Positions 1 through 9,300 of a DNA stretch of 38,878 nucleotides are shown piece by piece. The stretch comes from Ruminococcus flavefaciens (GTDB lineage Bacteria; Bacillota; Clostridia; Oscillospirales; Ruminococcaceae): contig DFHF01000032.1 in NCBI GenBank assembly GCA_002371825.1, forward strand, positions 1 to 38,878. The letters are read 5' to 3'. Within the stretch, counting starts at the first letter, position 1; the number at the start of each line of letters is the position of its first letter. The translations under genes were made by a program, and so were the position numbers. The notes under the pieces were generated by a model. That model ran no database searches, was not told the origin of the DNA, and worked only from the letters and a program-made list of their open reading frames with translations.

Positions 1-163
1 TGAGCCTACCAACCACCTTGATGTTGACGCAAAGGATGCTCTGAAAAAAGCTATAAACGATTACAAGGGCACCGTCCTCATTGTAAGCCATGAACCCGAA
101 TTCTACATGGATGTGGCTGATAAGATCTGGAATATCGAAGAGTGGTCCACTAAAATAATATGA
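1..163 (+). CDS. ABC-F family ATPase, C-terminal end (partial)
   Basis: The window opens inside this gene; only about 53 C-terminal residues are present. They read EPTNHLDVDAKDALKKAI, then TVLIVSHEPEF. This is the Walker B glutamate and D-loop (EPTNHLD) and the switch histidine (SHE) of the second nucleotide-binding domain of an ABC-F protein. ABC-F proteins are soluble and act on ribosomes, as translation factors or antibiotic-protection proteins. The phrase EPTNHLD is typical of ABC-F rather than transporter ATPases. Which subfamily it belongs to cannot be judged without the linker and N-terminal domain. A strong terminator follows directly. Confidence 0.85.
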   Translation, partial: EPTNHLDVDAKDALKKAINDYKGTVLIVSHEPEFYMDVADKIWNIEEWSTKII

Positions 164-167
164 CACA

Positions 168-195
168 AAAGCCTCTGTTACAGAGGCTTTTTCTT
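168..195 (+). terminator. Rho-independent terminator of the ABC-F gene
   Basis: AAAGCCTCTG and CAGAGGCTTT form a perfect 10-bp stem with a TTA loop, followed by TTCTTTT. It starts a few bases after the ABC-F stop codon. Confidence 0.9.
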
Positions 196-368
196 TTCTG
201 AAAAAAATTATGAAATTTCTTCAGTTTTTTGTCCGAAAATGTTTTTTTACTACGAGAGTACATAATGGAACGGTCACAGACCAGGAACTCAGATCATACC
301 GTGAAAGCAGACTGACTTATCTAAATAGACTTTTATACGGTAAGATCTTGAATGAAAGGAAATTATAA

Positions 369-1577
369 ATGAGAAAAAGTATTATTCTTTCTGCCATTAT
401 GACAGCTGCACTGCTCAGCTCATGCTCAGGTAAAAAAACAGTCAGCAGCTATTCATCTACTTATGAGATCCGTGTCACATCAGCTGTGATGGACTCGGGA
501 TCAGAAGAAAGCTCCTCGTCTACGACTTTGTCCCGCCCAGGCAGGACCACCAGAACTACTGCCACATATACAGCTTCAGAAAAGAAAGAAAGCTCAGAAA
601 CGAGCACAAGTGCAGAAAAAAAAGAAAGCTCCGATAAAAGAACAAACTCCGGATACACTGCGATCCCACAGGCTAATACCACAGCTCCGGCATCACAGAA
701 CAGCAAGCCTTCACCCACAGTCAATACACCAGTATCCGGAGATCCCGCACCTAAGGCCGCAAGCGCTCCTGACGGAGTGGATATCTCCCGCTTCTCTTCA
801 GCTCTTCCCGGCATTTCAATAACCTCGGACAGCAAGAATATCTATCAGTCCGGAACTGTTAAAGGATACCAGTTCAGTCTCACTATTGATCTCAGCAAAT
901 GGGCAGGAAACACATCCCCCGACCAGATAGTCACAGCCTCACAGCTGTTCTGGGAGTGCTATCCCCGTATGTACGCCCGCTTTGGTACTGTCTCAGCTGC
1001 ACCGAGAGATGTTATCCTTGCGATCGAGAACGAGGGATATGCCCCGGCAGAAGCCAGCGGAGAGTTCGTTCATATCCACGACAGCTGGCTCAGGGATAAT
1101 CCCGACGATTTCGACTGCCTCACCCACGAATTTGCACACGTTATCCAGAACGGATGGGACGGAGATTTCTGCGGATCAAGCGATTTCATCGAGCGCTTTG
1201 CTGACTTTTGCAGGTATGAATATGCCTTCAGAAGCGGCCTTTACAATGACTCATGCTGGACCTTGTGGTCAGCAGACTACGAAAACAGCATCGACTCATC
1301 CAACAGGTTTTATGTCTGGCTGGATTACACCTACTCCACTCCTTCCAAGGACATCATGCTTGATTTCTTCAGAGTATGCTATGAGGAAAAATACCCCTCA
1401 TTCCAGTGGGACAAAGCATGGCAGGAGATCTTTTCAGGCTCAGCGCTTGAAGGAAGAAGCATTGATGATGTCTGGAACGAATTTGCTGCTTCAGATTTCG
1501 CATATCTCTCTGCTGACACTTCATACGGCTCATCAGAACTCCTCAGCCACTACGATATTCGCAGCAGACTGGCATAA
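369..1577 (+). CDS. Lipoprotein with BSP-like HExxH metallopeptidase domain
   Basis: The 402-residue product starts with a lipoprotein signal ending in LLSSC (lipid Cys at residue 19). A Ser/Thr/Lys-rich spacer of about 110 residues follows, then a globular domain from about residue 135. That domain carries LTHEFAHVIQ with HExxH at residues 253-257. It also has an aromatic, acidic tail (FYVWLDYTYS, then DKAWQEIFSGSALEGRSIDDVWNEF) resembling the basic secretory protein (BSP) peptidase family. Zinc peptidase activity is inferred from the motif; the substrate is unknown. It is probably anchored to the outer face of the membrane. The start is supported by AAAGGAAA upstream, and the ATG touches the stop of a short upstream frame. 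It is transcribed alone, with terminators on both sides. The spacer is low-complexity, as in many Ruminococcus surface proteins. Confidence 0.75.
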   Translation: MRKSIILSAIMTAALLSSCSGKKTVSSYSSTYEIRVTSAVMDSGSEESSSSTTLSRPGRTTRTTATYTASEKKESSETSTSAEKKESSDKRTNSGYTAIPQANTTAPASQNSKPSPTVNTPVSGDPAPKAASAPDGVDISRFSSALPGISITSDSKNIYQSGTVKGYQFSLTIDLSKWAGNTSPDQIVTASQLFWECYPRMYARFGTVSAAPRDVILAIENEGYAPAEASGEFVHIHDSWLRDNPDDFDCLTHEFAHVIQNGWDGDFCGSSDFIERFADFCRYEYAFRSGLYNDSCWTLWSADYENSIDSSNRFYVWLDYTYSTPSKDIMLDFFRVCYEEKYPSFQWDKAWQEIFSGSALEGRSIDDVWNEFAASDFAYLSADTSYGSSELLSHYDIRSRLA

Positions 1578-1587
1578 ACAGTAAACC

Positions 1588-1650
1588 GTCTCCCCTCAGG
1601 AGACTTTACAATACCTCGTTTACCCCGGACTTTTGTCCGGGGTTTTTATT
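1588..1650 (+). terminator. Terminator after the BSP-like lipoprotein gene
   Basis: CCCCGGAC-TTTT-GTCCGGGG (1623-1642) is followed by TTTTTATTATTT. A smaller hairpin, GTCTCC-CCTC-AGGAGAC (1588-1604), precedes it just after the stop codon. Confidence 0.9.
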
Positions 1651-1820
1651 ATTTCATAAAGTTTGGATAATTTGCACAATATATAACTATTTGTAATATT
1701 TTAACAAATAAACAATAGATAAAATATGCTGTGAGTAAATTTCAGTCTATTTTAAGCCTTGTTTATTTGTAAACAAATAAAATTATTAATTAGATAAATA
1801 ATAATTCTTTTATAATATGG

Positions 1821-1849
1821 TTGACATTTCATAGCAATAACGTTATAAT
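1821..1849 (+). promoter_or_regulatory. Sigma-A promoter for the dockerin peptidase gene
   Basis: A perfect TTGACA (1821-1826), 17-base spacer and TATAAT (1844-1849). The predicted start near 1856 leaves a leader of about 240 nt before the ATG at 2098. The leader holds the hairpin TGCCCGG/CCGGGCA (about 2038-2075) close to the ribosome site. I do not recognise a known riboswitch in it. The rest of the 1578-2097 spacer is AT-rich with no gene. Confidence 0.8.
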
Positions 1850-2097
1850 ACAATTGATGATCTATTAAAGCCAGCTACAAAATGCCTTAAGCAGCTTTAT
1901 GAAAAGATCTTAACTCCCTCGCACTTACCATCCCCTCGCCCGCTTCATACACGTCAGCAAACCGTGATTTCCCGACCTGCGGTCTGCTGCATACCATTTA
2001 CAGTTTACTACGGACAAATAGAGATCCAGACGTTATTTTGCCCGGCAATAGTTTCATTAGAGCTCTCCGGGCAGATAAGCTTAACGGAGGAAAAACT

Positions 2098-3834
2098 ATG
2101 AAAAAAATACCCCAGATCATTGCAGCAGTCTGCTCGGCAGCTGTCTGCTTAGTCCCAGCATCATCCATACGCACCGCCACCGCTCTGAAAGCAAATGCCG
2201 TTCCGGTAACTGCCGGAACCTCAAAAGCAATGTCCATCCCCGACAGTAGTATCAATGTAAAGATCAATAAGATCAATTCCGCACACGGCGGGGCTATTTC
2301 TTTTTCAAACAATGAATGGACCCCGAACAAAAATGGCAGCTCTATTACCTATTATAAGCGAGGGATAAAGCCTTCCATAGAACTTCCATGGATAAGCAGC
2401 TCCCATTCCCTCATACTCAGAAAAAGCCGTCTGTCATTCAATATAAGTGTCCCCAACAATGAAAATACGAATACTATAGACAAGATCCGTAATTCCTTTT
2501 CTATCCGTGTCACCTACCGCAAGGAGGGACATTCAGACGGCGGAACTGTTCTCAATAACAGCCGCTTCAATATTTCACTGGATCCTGCTCTTTCAAATTA
2601 TCATACACTCACCTACAATATCAGTCTTCCTATTTCAGTATACGGCGACAGCTTCAAGGCCGGGATAGAATTCAGATCCGGCAATGAAAATACCCTCATA
2701 AACGAAAAGGTCACAGTATCCGGCCTGGCTATGTCAGATTACGACTATGGCTGCTCACTTTGCAGTGCTGAAATGCCCGGCGGTGAGACTATCCACATGA
2801 ATATCGACACCCAGGATATCCCCAAAGAGGTTATTGAGGACTATATGCGTATGCTCTGCCGCTATATCAACAGCCTCTCAGAACTCACTAATATTCAGCA
2901 TAAGGATATCTATGTCATGTTCGATGAGAGATATGTTGACTGCGCCTGCTGCGATCATGCTATAATCTCCCCGGATTATACCACAGCAGTCGTAATGATG
3001 CCTGTAAACTATAACGCAGATTCCTTCATGCAGACCGTCCGGGACGGCCGTCTGGACTGGGGACTCATGCATGAGATCTCCCATTGCTATGCCTTTACCG
3101 GATATGAGAACGAATTCGCAAAAGCCTATAATTTCAGCCTTGACGATGTTCACACTAATGTCCGTGCCATAACAGCAATGCAGAACTGTCAGCAGCTAAG
3201 AGATACCGCTATCGTAAAAAACGGAGTCTATCTCGGCTGCTATGAAGAGGCTATGATAAATGCTCAGCCTGAATGTGATGCTGAAAAAGGTTTTTACGAT
3301 ATAATCAACGTATACGGTAAATATGCCGCAAAGATCCCCGGAGGCTGGGAGATACTCGAAGATCTCTTCAGCGGCGAATATGAATCGCCATATCTCACTA
3401 ATGATGTAGTTTACGGCGCTCTCGACGGCATCAATATGAGCGAGAACTACAGATACGGCTTCGACGACGGTATTCATACTCCTATGCTGTTTCTGAGTGC
3501 CGATACCTACCGTTTTGTCAACAGTATGTACTACCTGTGTCAGAATGCCGGTATCGATAATTACAGATTCAGCACATTTATAAGCGATTTCGTCGGCGCA
3601 GATGAATTTGCCGGATTCATTTACGAAAAGACCAACTACAGCGAGCTTGGCGAAGCAAATATTTCCCATCTTGCTGGAGATGTGGATCTCGACAGAGAAA
3701 CAGGCCCCTCAGACTACGAATGTCTTACAGGATACATGAAAAATACAAACGGTCTCTCTCCGGAGGGAGCTTTCAATGCCGATATCGACAAGAACGGTTA
3801 CATAGACCAGAATGACCTGAATACAATAGAATAA
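2098..3834 (+). CDS. Secreted M60-like metallopeptidase with type I dockerin
   Basis: This is a 578-residue exported protein. The signal peptide is KKIPQIIAAVCSAAVCLVPA. An N-terminal beta-rich region runs to about residue 220. The catalytic region has WGLMHEISHCYAF with HExxH at residues 325-329 and acidic residues after it, as in gluzincin or enhancin-like (M60) peptidases; I infer that family and the assignment is not certain. The C-terminus is a type I dockerin with two calcium loops, DVDLDRETGPSD and DIDKNGYIDQND, each followed by a short helix. Dockerins bind cohesins on scaffoldin, so the enzyme is probably cellulosome- or surface-linked. I chose ATG 2098 because CGGAGG lies 7 bases upstream. 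The longer frame from 2038 has no ribosome site. No cohesin or scaffoldin gene is in this window. Confidence 0.8.
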   Translation: MKKIPQIIAAVCSAAVCLVPASSIRTATALKANAVPVTAGTSKAMSIPDSSINVKINKINSAHGGAISFSNNEWTPNKNGSSITYYKRGIKPSIELPWISSSHSLILRKSRLSFNISVPNNENTNTIDKIRNSFSIRVTYRKEGHSDGGTVLNNSRFNISLDPALSNYHTLTYNISLPISVYGDSFKAGIEFRSGNENTLINEKVTVSGLAMSDYDYGCSLCSAEMPGGETIHMNIDTQDIPKEVIEDYMRMLCRYINSLSELTNIQHKDIYVMFDERYVDCACCDHAIISPDYTTAVVMMPVNYNADSFMQTVRDGRLDWGLMHEISHCYAFTGYENEFAKAYNFSLDDVHTNVRAITAMQNCQQLRDTAIVKNGVYLGCYEEAMINAQPECDAEKGFYDIINVYGKYAAKIPGGWEILEDLFSGEYESPYLTNDVVYGALDGINMSENYRYGFDDGIHTPMLFLSADTYRFVNSMYYLCQNAGIDNYRFSTFISDFVGADEFAGFIYEKTNYSELGEANISHLAGDVDLDRETGPSDYECLTGYMKNTNGLSPEGAFNADIDKNGYIDQNDLNTIE

Positions 3835-3837
3835 CAT

Positions 3838-3875
3838 GAAAAAGCGCCTTACTCCATGTAAGGCGCTTTTGTTCA
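3838..3875. terminator. Bidirectional terminator between convergent genes
   Basis: AAAGCGCCTTAC-TCCAT-GTAAGGCGCTTT is a perfect 12-bp stem (3841-3869) followed by TGTTC. An A-run on the other side makes it usable from both directions. It separates the dockerin peptidase from the convergent repeat-protein gene. Confidence 0.85.
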
Positions 3876-3900
3876 GTGATAAATCAACTTATATACAATG

Positions 3901-4359
3901 TCAGTCCTTGATAGTCTCAATAGTCTCCTCAACAGCATCCTGAGCTTTTTCGAGGTTTTCCTTTGTTGCTATCCTCCTGACTGTTCCGGTGACCTTCTCA
4001 AGATTTTCCTTATTGGCCACTTTTTTAACTACAACTACTGCTCTGTCCAGATTCTCCTTAGTTGCAACTTTTTTGACTACTCCGGCAGCTCTGTCGATAT
4101 TCTCTTTAGTCGCCACCTTTTTTACAACTCCGGCAGCTTTGTCGAGATTTTCCTTGGTTGCTACCTTCTTGACAGCTCCGGCAGCTTTCTCAAGATTCTC
4201 CTTATTAGCGACCTTGTGTACAACTACCTTTGCCTTTTCGATATTCCCCTTGGAAGCAGCTTTTGAAACTGCACTGCCTATCTGTTCGTCGGGAAGATCG
4301 ATGCCTGTTTTCTTTTCAACAGCTTTGACTGCTGATCTTACTTTTGCTTTGATGCCCAT
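3901..4359 (-). CDS. 16-residue helical repeat protein
   Basis: The 152-residue product has an N-terminal block of about 32 residues (MGIKAKVRSAVKAVEKKTG) followed by seven near-identical 16-residue repeats of the type KVATKENLDKAAGVVK (residues 33-144) and a short acidic tail. The repeats are Lys/Glu/Ala/Val-rich and would form amphipathic helices. There is no signal peptide, membrane segment or Cys/His cluster, so it is probably cytosolic. I know of no function. The start was placed at MGIKAK, behind GAAGG. A TTG 39 bases further upstream, with AAAAGGAG close by, would add 13 residues. A good sigma-A promoter lies upstream, so it is probably monocistronic. Confidence 0.75.
   Translation of the reverse strand: MGIKAKVRSAVKAVEKKTGIDLPDEQIGSAVSKAASKGNIEKAKVVVHKVANKENLEKAAGAVKKVATKENLDKAAGVVKKVATKENIDRAAGVVKKVATKENLDRAVVVVKKVANKENLEKVTGTVRRIATKENLEKAQDAVEETIETIKD
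3928..4263 (-). repeat. Seven tandem 48-bp coding repeats
   Basis: Seven in-frame 48-bp units encode residues 33-144 of the helical repeat protein. The central units are the most alike. The first (KAASKGNIEKAKVVVH) and last (RIATKENLEKAQDAVE) are the most diverged, as expected for arrays that grow and shrink internally. Confidence 0.9.
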
Positions 4360-4393
4360 AGAGAAATACCTTCTTTCAAAAATAATTCCAAGC

Positions 4394-4460
4394 TGCAATG
4401 CTCCTTTTCAGCATTGCAAAACTATATACATATTATAACATATCTCCCATAAAATTTCAA
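4394..4460 (-). promoter_or_regulatory. Promoter and leader hairpin of the repeat-protein gene
   Basis: On the minus strand TTGAAA (4460-4455), a 17-base spacer and TATAAT (4437-4432). The leader then holds a perfect 9-bp hairpin TGCAATGCT/AGCATTGCA (4418-4394) whose loop contains AAAAGG, a ribosome-site-like sequence. Confidence 0.65.
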
Positions 4461-4465
4461 TAGCA

Positions 4466-5521
4466 TCATTTCCTGAGGCTGACAAGGAAAACGGAGCCGT
4501 TTCCCGGAGAGCTGGTAACATATATCTTTCCGCTGCATTTTGATACAATCTCCTTGCATATCGCCAGACCAAGACCGTTTCCCTGGGACTGTCTTGAAGT
4601 GTCAGCCTGATAGAATTTCTCAAAGATATGCCTCTGCTCCTCCTCAGTCATGCCTGCACCTTCGTCTCCGACATAGACCTTCACATGGTGCTCAGACTGC
4701 TCTAACCTCAAGGTAACAATACCGCCTTCATCCGAAAACTTTATAGCGTTGCTTATAAGATTTGTCCAGACCTGAAACAGCATAGACCGCTGACCGGTAT
4801 AAGTAATTTCCGGAAGCTCAATATCAAACGAAATATTCTTTCTGCTCCATTTCGGCTCTATCATCACCACTGCCTCCCGGAGCTGTTCATCAAGTCTGAA
4901 TGTCTCAGGCTCATCCAGTGCAGACTGGTGTTCAAGCTTGGATATGCGGAGAATATTGTCCGTAAGATCGTTGAGTTTTTCAATGCTGAAAAATGAACGT
5001 GTGATAAACTCGTCCCTCTCCTCCTCAGTCAGGGAATCATCCTGAAGCAGGGTGAGATATCCTCCCAGAGCAGACAGCGGTGTCTTGAACTCATGGGACA
5101 CATTGGCAACAAAATCATTCCGCATCATCTCCACAGAATCCAGCTCCTGAGCCATATAGTTGAAGTTATCAAAGGCATTTGCCAGTTCCTCGAGCCGCCC
5201 GTCATATTTCAGCCGTATACTGTAATCCCCGTCGGCTATCTTCTTTGAAGCTGAGCTCAGGTCTTTAAGCGGCCTGAAAATGTTCCACATTGCAAAATAG
5301 GAGATACACGATGCAATTGCCGCACATATCAGGTAAAACAGTATGAGCACTATGACTGAGCTGGCTTTTGATACTGCATTGAAGCCCAGTCTTTTCAGTA
5401 TCAGCGTGATAAGGCTGAGCGCTGATACTATTATAACAGTTGTAGTGATAAGCGACAGGGTAAGTCTTATCACCATTTTTTTATAGTGCCGGACTTCCGA
5501 CCTTTTCATTCTAATCTTCAT
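4466..5521 (-). CDS. Sensor histidine kinase
   Basis: A 351-residue membrane kinase. TM segments at about 17-42 and 56-78 flank only a very short outer loop, so it probably senses within the membrane or through a partner transporter. HAMP follows (about 78-130), then the H-box FVANVSHEFKTPL with phospho-acceptor His143. The HATPase domain has N-box WTNLISNAIKF, G1 DEGAGM and G2 GNGLGLAI, all intact. It overlaps the upstream response regulator gene by 11 bases, so the two are translationally coupled. An alternative start 12 bases downstream (MKRSEV) is possible. The pair faces a large ATPase-FtsX exporter, an arrangement common in cell-envelope stress and antimicrobial-peptide response modules. 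Confidence 0.9.
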   Translation of the reverse strand: MKIRMKRSEVRHYKKMVIRLTLSLITTTVIIVSALSLITLILKRLGFNAVSKASSVIVLILFYLICAAIASCISYFAMWNIFRPLKDLSSASKKIADGDYSIRLKYDGRLEELANAFDNFNYMAQELDSVEMMRNDFVANVSHEFKTPLSALGGYLTLLQDDSLTEEERDEFITRSFFSIEKLNDLTDNILRISKLEHQSALDEPETFRLDEQLREAVVMIEPKWSRKNISFDIELPEITYTGQRSMLFQVWTNLISNAIKFSDEGGIVTLRLEQSEHHVKVYVGDEGAGMTEEEQRHIFEKFYQADTSRQSQGNGLGLAICKEIVSKCSGKIYVTSSPGNGSVFLVSLRK

Positions 5522-6188
5522 TTTTCACTGCCCTGTATCCAAGTCCCCTGATCGTAACTATTTTCAGATCAGGATTCTTTTTCAGTCTTTCTCTGAGGCG
5601 GCTGATGTGCACATCGAGAGTATGGGAATCCGTAACATCGTCAAAGCCCCATATATCGTCAAGGAGCTGCTGGCGGGGAAATATCTGCCCGGGATAGGAA
5701 AGAAGCTTATAGAGCAGCATAAATTCCTTCTGCGGAAGTATCTGCCGCCCATTGACATCCTCAACGGTCCAGTTTCCGTATTCAAGAACAGTTCCCCCGA
5801 AGGTGAGCTTCTTTTCGCTGACGCTTCTGGCTCTTCTCAGCAGTGCCGCAACTCTGAATATCATTTCTTTTATATCTATCGGCTTTACCATATAGTCATC
5901 GGCGCCGCAGGAAAATCCGGTCTCCTTATCCCTGATATCACCCTTAGCAGTGATTATCAGCACAGGGATATCTATATTGCTTTCACGAAGCTCCCTGACG
6001 AATTCAAATCCGTCCTTGCCGGGCATCATCACATCGGATATGATGAGATCAATGTACTCCCTATCAAGTATTTCAAGAGCTTCATCTGCATTTTCAGCCG
6101 GTACGGGCACATAATTGTTTTTTGCAAGAGTACGGGAAAAGAGCTCTCTCAGGGAGCTGTCGTCCTCTAATACAAGTATCTGAAACAT
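5511..6188 (-). CDS. OmpR/PhoB-family response regulator
   Basis: The 225-residue product has a receiver domain (1-115) with acidic pair E8/D9/D10, phospho-acceptor Asp52 (IISDVMMPG), Thr80 and Lys102 (YMVKP). A winged-helix trans_reg_C domain follows (about 130-222; FMLLYKLLSYPGQ, SHTLDVHISRLRERL, TIRGLGYRA). I started at MFQILVLEDD, with GAGGTG 6 bases upstream, instead of 19 codons earlier. It is the first gene of the regulator-kinase operon and is divergent from the ATPase-FtsX transporter gene. Three TTGAGAT boxes in the shared upstream region are the probable binding sites (inference). Confidence 0.92.
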   Translation of the reverse strand: MFQILVLEDDSSLRELFSRTLAKNNYVPVPAENADEALEILDREYIDLIISDVMMPGKDGFEFVRELRESNIDIPVLIITAKGDIRDKETGFSCGADDYMVKPIDIKEMIFRVAALLRRARSVSEKKLTFGGTVLEYGNWTVEDVNGRQILPQKEFMLLYKLLSYPGQIFPRQQLLDDIWGFDDVTDSHTLDVHISRLRERLKKNPDLKIVTIRGLGYRAVKNED

Positions 6189-6216
6189 AAAGCACCTCGT
6201 TTCTGAATATACAGAA

Positions 6217-6245
6217 ATTATAGCACAATACGGCTTTAAATTCAA
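6217..6245 (-). promoter_or_regulatory. Promoter of the response regulator-kinase operon
   Basis: On the minus strand TTGAAT (6245-6240), a 17-base spacer and TATAAT (6222-6217). A minus-strand TTGAGATT box (6264-6257) sits just upstream of the -35, a position suited to autoregulation. Confidence 0.7.
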
Positions 6246-6256
6246 GAACAGCCCTG

Positions 6257-6315
6257 AATCTCAACAAAAATTGAGATTGATTTGAGATTCAGTTGAGGAT
6301 CATAGTGTATATTAT
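6257..6315 (+). promoter_or_regulatory. Response-regulator boxes and promoter of the fused ABC transporter
   Basis: TTGAGAT occurs at 6271-6277 and 6282-6288, and TTGAGGA at 6293-6299, spaced exactly 11 bp apart (one helical turn). The first also forms an inverted pair with AATCTCAA at 6257-6264. The last box ends about 8 bp before a TATATT/TATTAT -10 (6308-6315), and there is no consensus -35. This matches promoters activated by OmpR-family regulators, which bind phased direct repeats in place of the -35. Confidence 0.7.
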
Positions 6316-6342
6316 CCTCATAACCCAAAGGAGGAATTTACA

Positions 6343-9300
6343 ATGCTCGAACTTAAAGGCATAAAAAAGGACTACCTTGCAGGCGAGAACACTGTCAACG
6401 CCCTGAAAGGAATAGACCTGAAATTCCGCAAGTCTGAATTTGTCTCTATACTCGGACCGTCAGGCTGCGGAAAAACCACAATGCTGAATATCATAGGCGG
6501 TCTGGATCAGTATACAGATGGTGATCTTCTCATAAACGGCCGCTCCACCAAGGATTTCAAGGACCGTGACTGGGATGCATACCGCAATTACTCTGTAGGA
6601 TTCGTTTTCCAGAGCTACAACCTCATCCCTCACCAGACAGTTCTCCAGAATGTTGAGCTGGCTCTGACTCTCTCAGGAGTATCAAAATCAGAAAGAAGAG
6701 AACGTGCAAAGAAAGCTCTTGAACAGGTCGGACTGGGCAATCAGTTCCACAAAAAGCCTTCTGAAATGTCAGGCGGACAGATGCAGAGAGTAGCTATCGC
6801 CCGTGCTATCGTCAATGATCCCGACATCATTCTCGCTGACGAACCCACCGGTGCTCTTGATACAAAGACCAGCGTTCAGGTCATGGAGATACTCAAGGAA
6901 ATCTCCAAGGACCGCCTTGTAATTATGGTAACTCATAACCCGGAACTTGCTGAGGAGTACTCCACGAGAATAGTAAGGATGCTCGACGGTGTTATACAGG
7001 AGGATACCAGACCTCTTACCGAAAAGGAGATACAGATGGAGGAGGTCCGTGACAAGACTGTCCAGGATGAGGCAAAGATAAAAAAGAAGAAGCCTTCAAT
7101 GTCTGTTTTCACCAGCTTCGGGCTCTCACTTAAAAACCTCTTTACCAAAAAGGGAAGAACTATCCTCACTTCCTTTGCAGGAAGCATAGGAATCATAGGT
7201 ATCGCCCTGATATATGCGGTTTCTCAGGGATTCCAGAACTATATCGATGATATACAGGAAGAAACACTGTCCTCCTATCCTCTTACCATTGAGGAGACAA
7301 ACACTGACCTCTCCGCTATCATGGAGACCTTCATGAATCTGGACAAGGGTAATGCAGACCATGAAAAAGACGCTGTATATAAGCGTTCTGCTATATATGA
7401 GATAATCAATGCCTTCAACAATACTGAAGGTCAGGAAAATGACCTCGTAAGCTTCAAGGCTTTCCTTGATAAGGAAAATGCCGATGAGGATTCAGAACTT
7501 CACAAGGCTCTAAACGGCATACAGTACACCTACGATTACGATATGCTGGTCTACACTAAGAATACTGACGGAAATATCATTCTCTCAGATACAGAAAAGC
7601 TCCTTCAGGACCTTATTGCTGAGACAATGCACATAGATATGTCAGCCATGTCAAGCATGAACAACTCCCCAATGATGGGCGGCGGACTTATGAGCGGCGG
7701 TATGTCTACAGGCCTGTGGCAGGAAATGCTCTCAGGGGACGACGGCAAGCCTATCTCTCCCATGCTTGAAAAACAGTACGATGTGGTATACGGTTCCTGG
7801 CCAAACAGCTATGATGAGGTAGTCCTCGTCCTCGATAAGAACAACGAGCTCAATGATATGGCACTTTACGCTCTCGGACTTGAATCAAAGGAAGAGATAA
7901 GCAAAATAATGGATGCTGCTATGAACGGCACTGTCCTTGAAAAGGGCGAGGATAAAAGCTGGAGCTACGCTGATATATGCAATTCGGAATACCGTGTCGT
8001 TCTCAACTCCGACTGCTACAGCTACGATGAAAAAACAGGTCTCTTTACAGACCTCAGAGAGACAGAAGCCGGTCTCCAGTACCTCTATGACAACGCTCTG
8101 AAGCTTAAAGTCACAGGTATAATCCGTCCCAGCGAGGATGCCACTGCTACAATGCTTACAGGCTCTATCGGCTACCTCAACACTCTCACTGAGTACATTA
8201 TCAACAATTCATCAGAAGCTGACGTTATAAAGGCTCAGCTGGATTCTCCGAACAAGGATGTGATAACCGGCCTCCCCTTTAAATCAGAAAAGAACAGTCT
8301 TGATGACAGCGACAAGGAAGAGATACTCCGCCAGTATATTGACTCCATGAACGACAACGAAAAAATGGCAGTATATATGGAAATGGCTTCTCTCCCATCA
8401 AAGGATGAGCTTGAAAAGATGACTGCGGATGCCATGAAGGGCGTTAAGCGTGAGGATATGGAAAAGGCCATGTCCCAGGCAATGGCTCAGCAGATGAATA
8501 TGAGCGAAAACGATATCAGCGGATATCTTGCAAAGATGTCAGATGAAGAGCTGTCAGCCATGTATACAAATGCTGTTCAGACTCAGATAAAGGAAGAATA
8601 CGCCCAGAATGTCATCGGACAGATATCCTCAATGAAGCCGGAGGAAATGCTGGCTGCACTTGATAAGCTCCTTAAAGAAATGAACTCCGCACAGGCTGCG
8701 GCATACTATGACGAGATAATCCAGTTCTCAAATTCCACTTATGAAGATAACCTGAGGAATATGGGATATCTCAGTCTCGACAAGCCCTCAAGCATTAACC
8801 TCTACGCTTCCTCATTTGAGAATAAGGATGTTATTGAGGATGTTATCTCAGATTATAACGACGGCAAGGATGAGCTTCAGCAGATAAAATACACTGACTA
8901 TGTAGGGCTTATGATGAGCAGTATCACTACTATCATAAACGCTATCACCTATGTACTCATCGCTTTCGTAAGTATATCACTTATCGTTTCCTCTATCATG
9001 ATAGGTGTAATTACACTTATATCTGTTCAGGAGCGTACCAAGGAAATAGGTATCCTCCGTGCTATAGGTGCTTCCAAGCGAAATGTAAGCAATATGTTCA
9101 ATGCGGAAACACTTATAATCGGATTCAGTTCCGGACTGCTCGGAGTTGTGGTATCATGGCTGATGACTATCCCCATAAATGCAGTCATCAGGCACCTTAC
9201 CGGCATCACAAACCTCAGGGCTACTCTCCCGATAACAGCAGCTATCGTGCTTATACTTATAAGTATGTTCCTGACACTTATCTCCGGACTTATTCCTTCA

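Noticed and set aside
240..368. A plus-strand frame reading TVTDQELRSYRESRLTYLNR and stopping exactly at the lipoprotein ATG
   Set aside because: It looks protein-like and abuts the next start, but there is no ATG, GTG or TTG with a ribosome site in frame, so I cannot support a gene.
461..835. Antisense frame of 124 residues inside the lipoprotein gene
   Set aside because: It mirrors the Ser/Thr-rich linker of the real gene and has no start signals of its own.
3928..4263. Regular 48-bp repeats as a possible CRISPR array
   Set aside because: The repeats are contiguous, without unique spacers, and translate as one open repeat protein.
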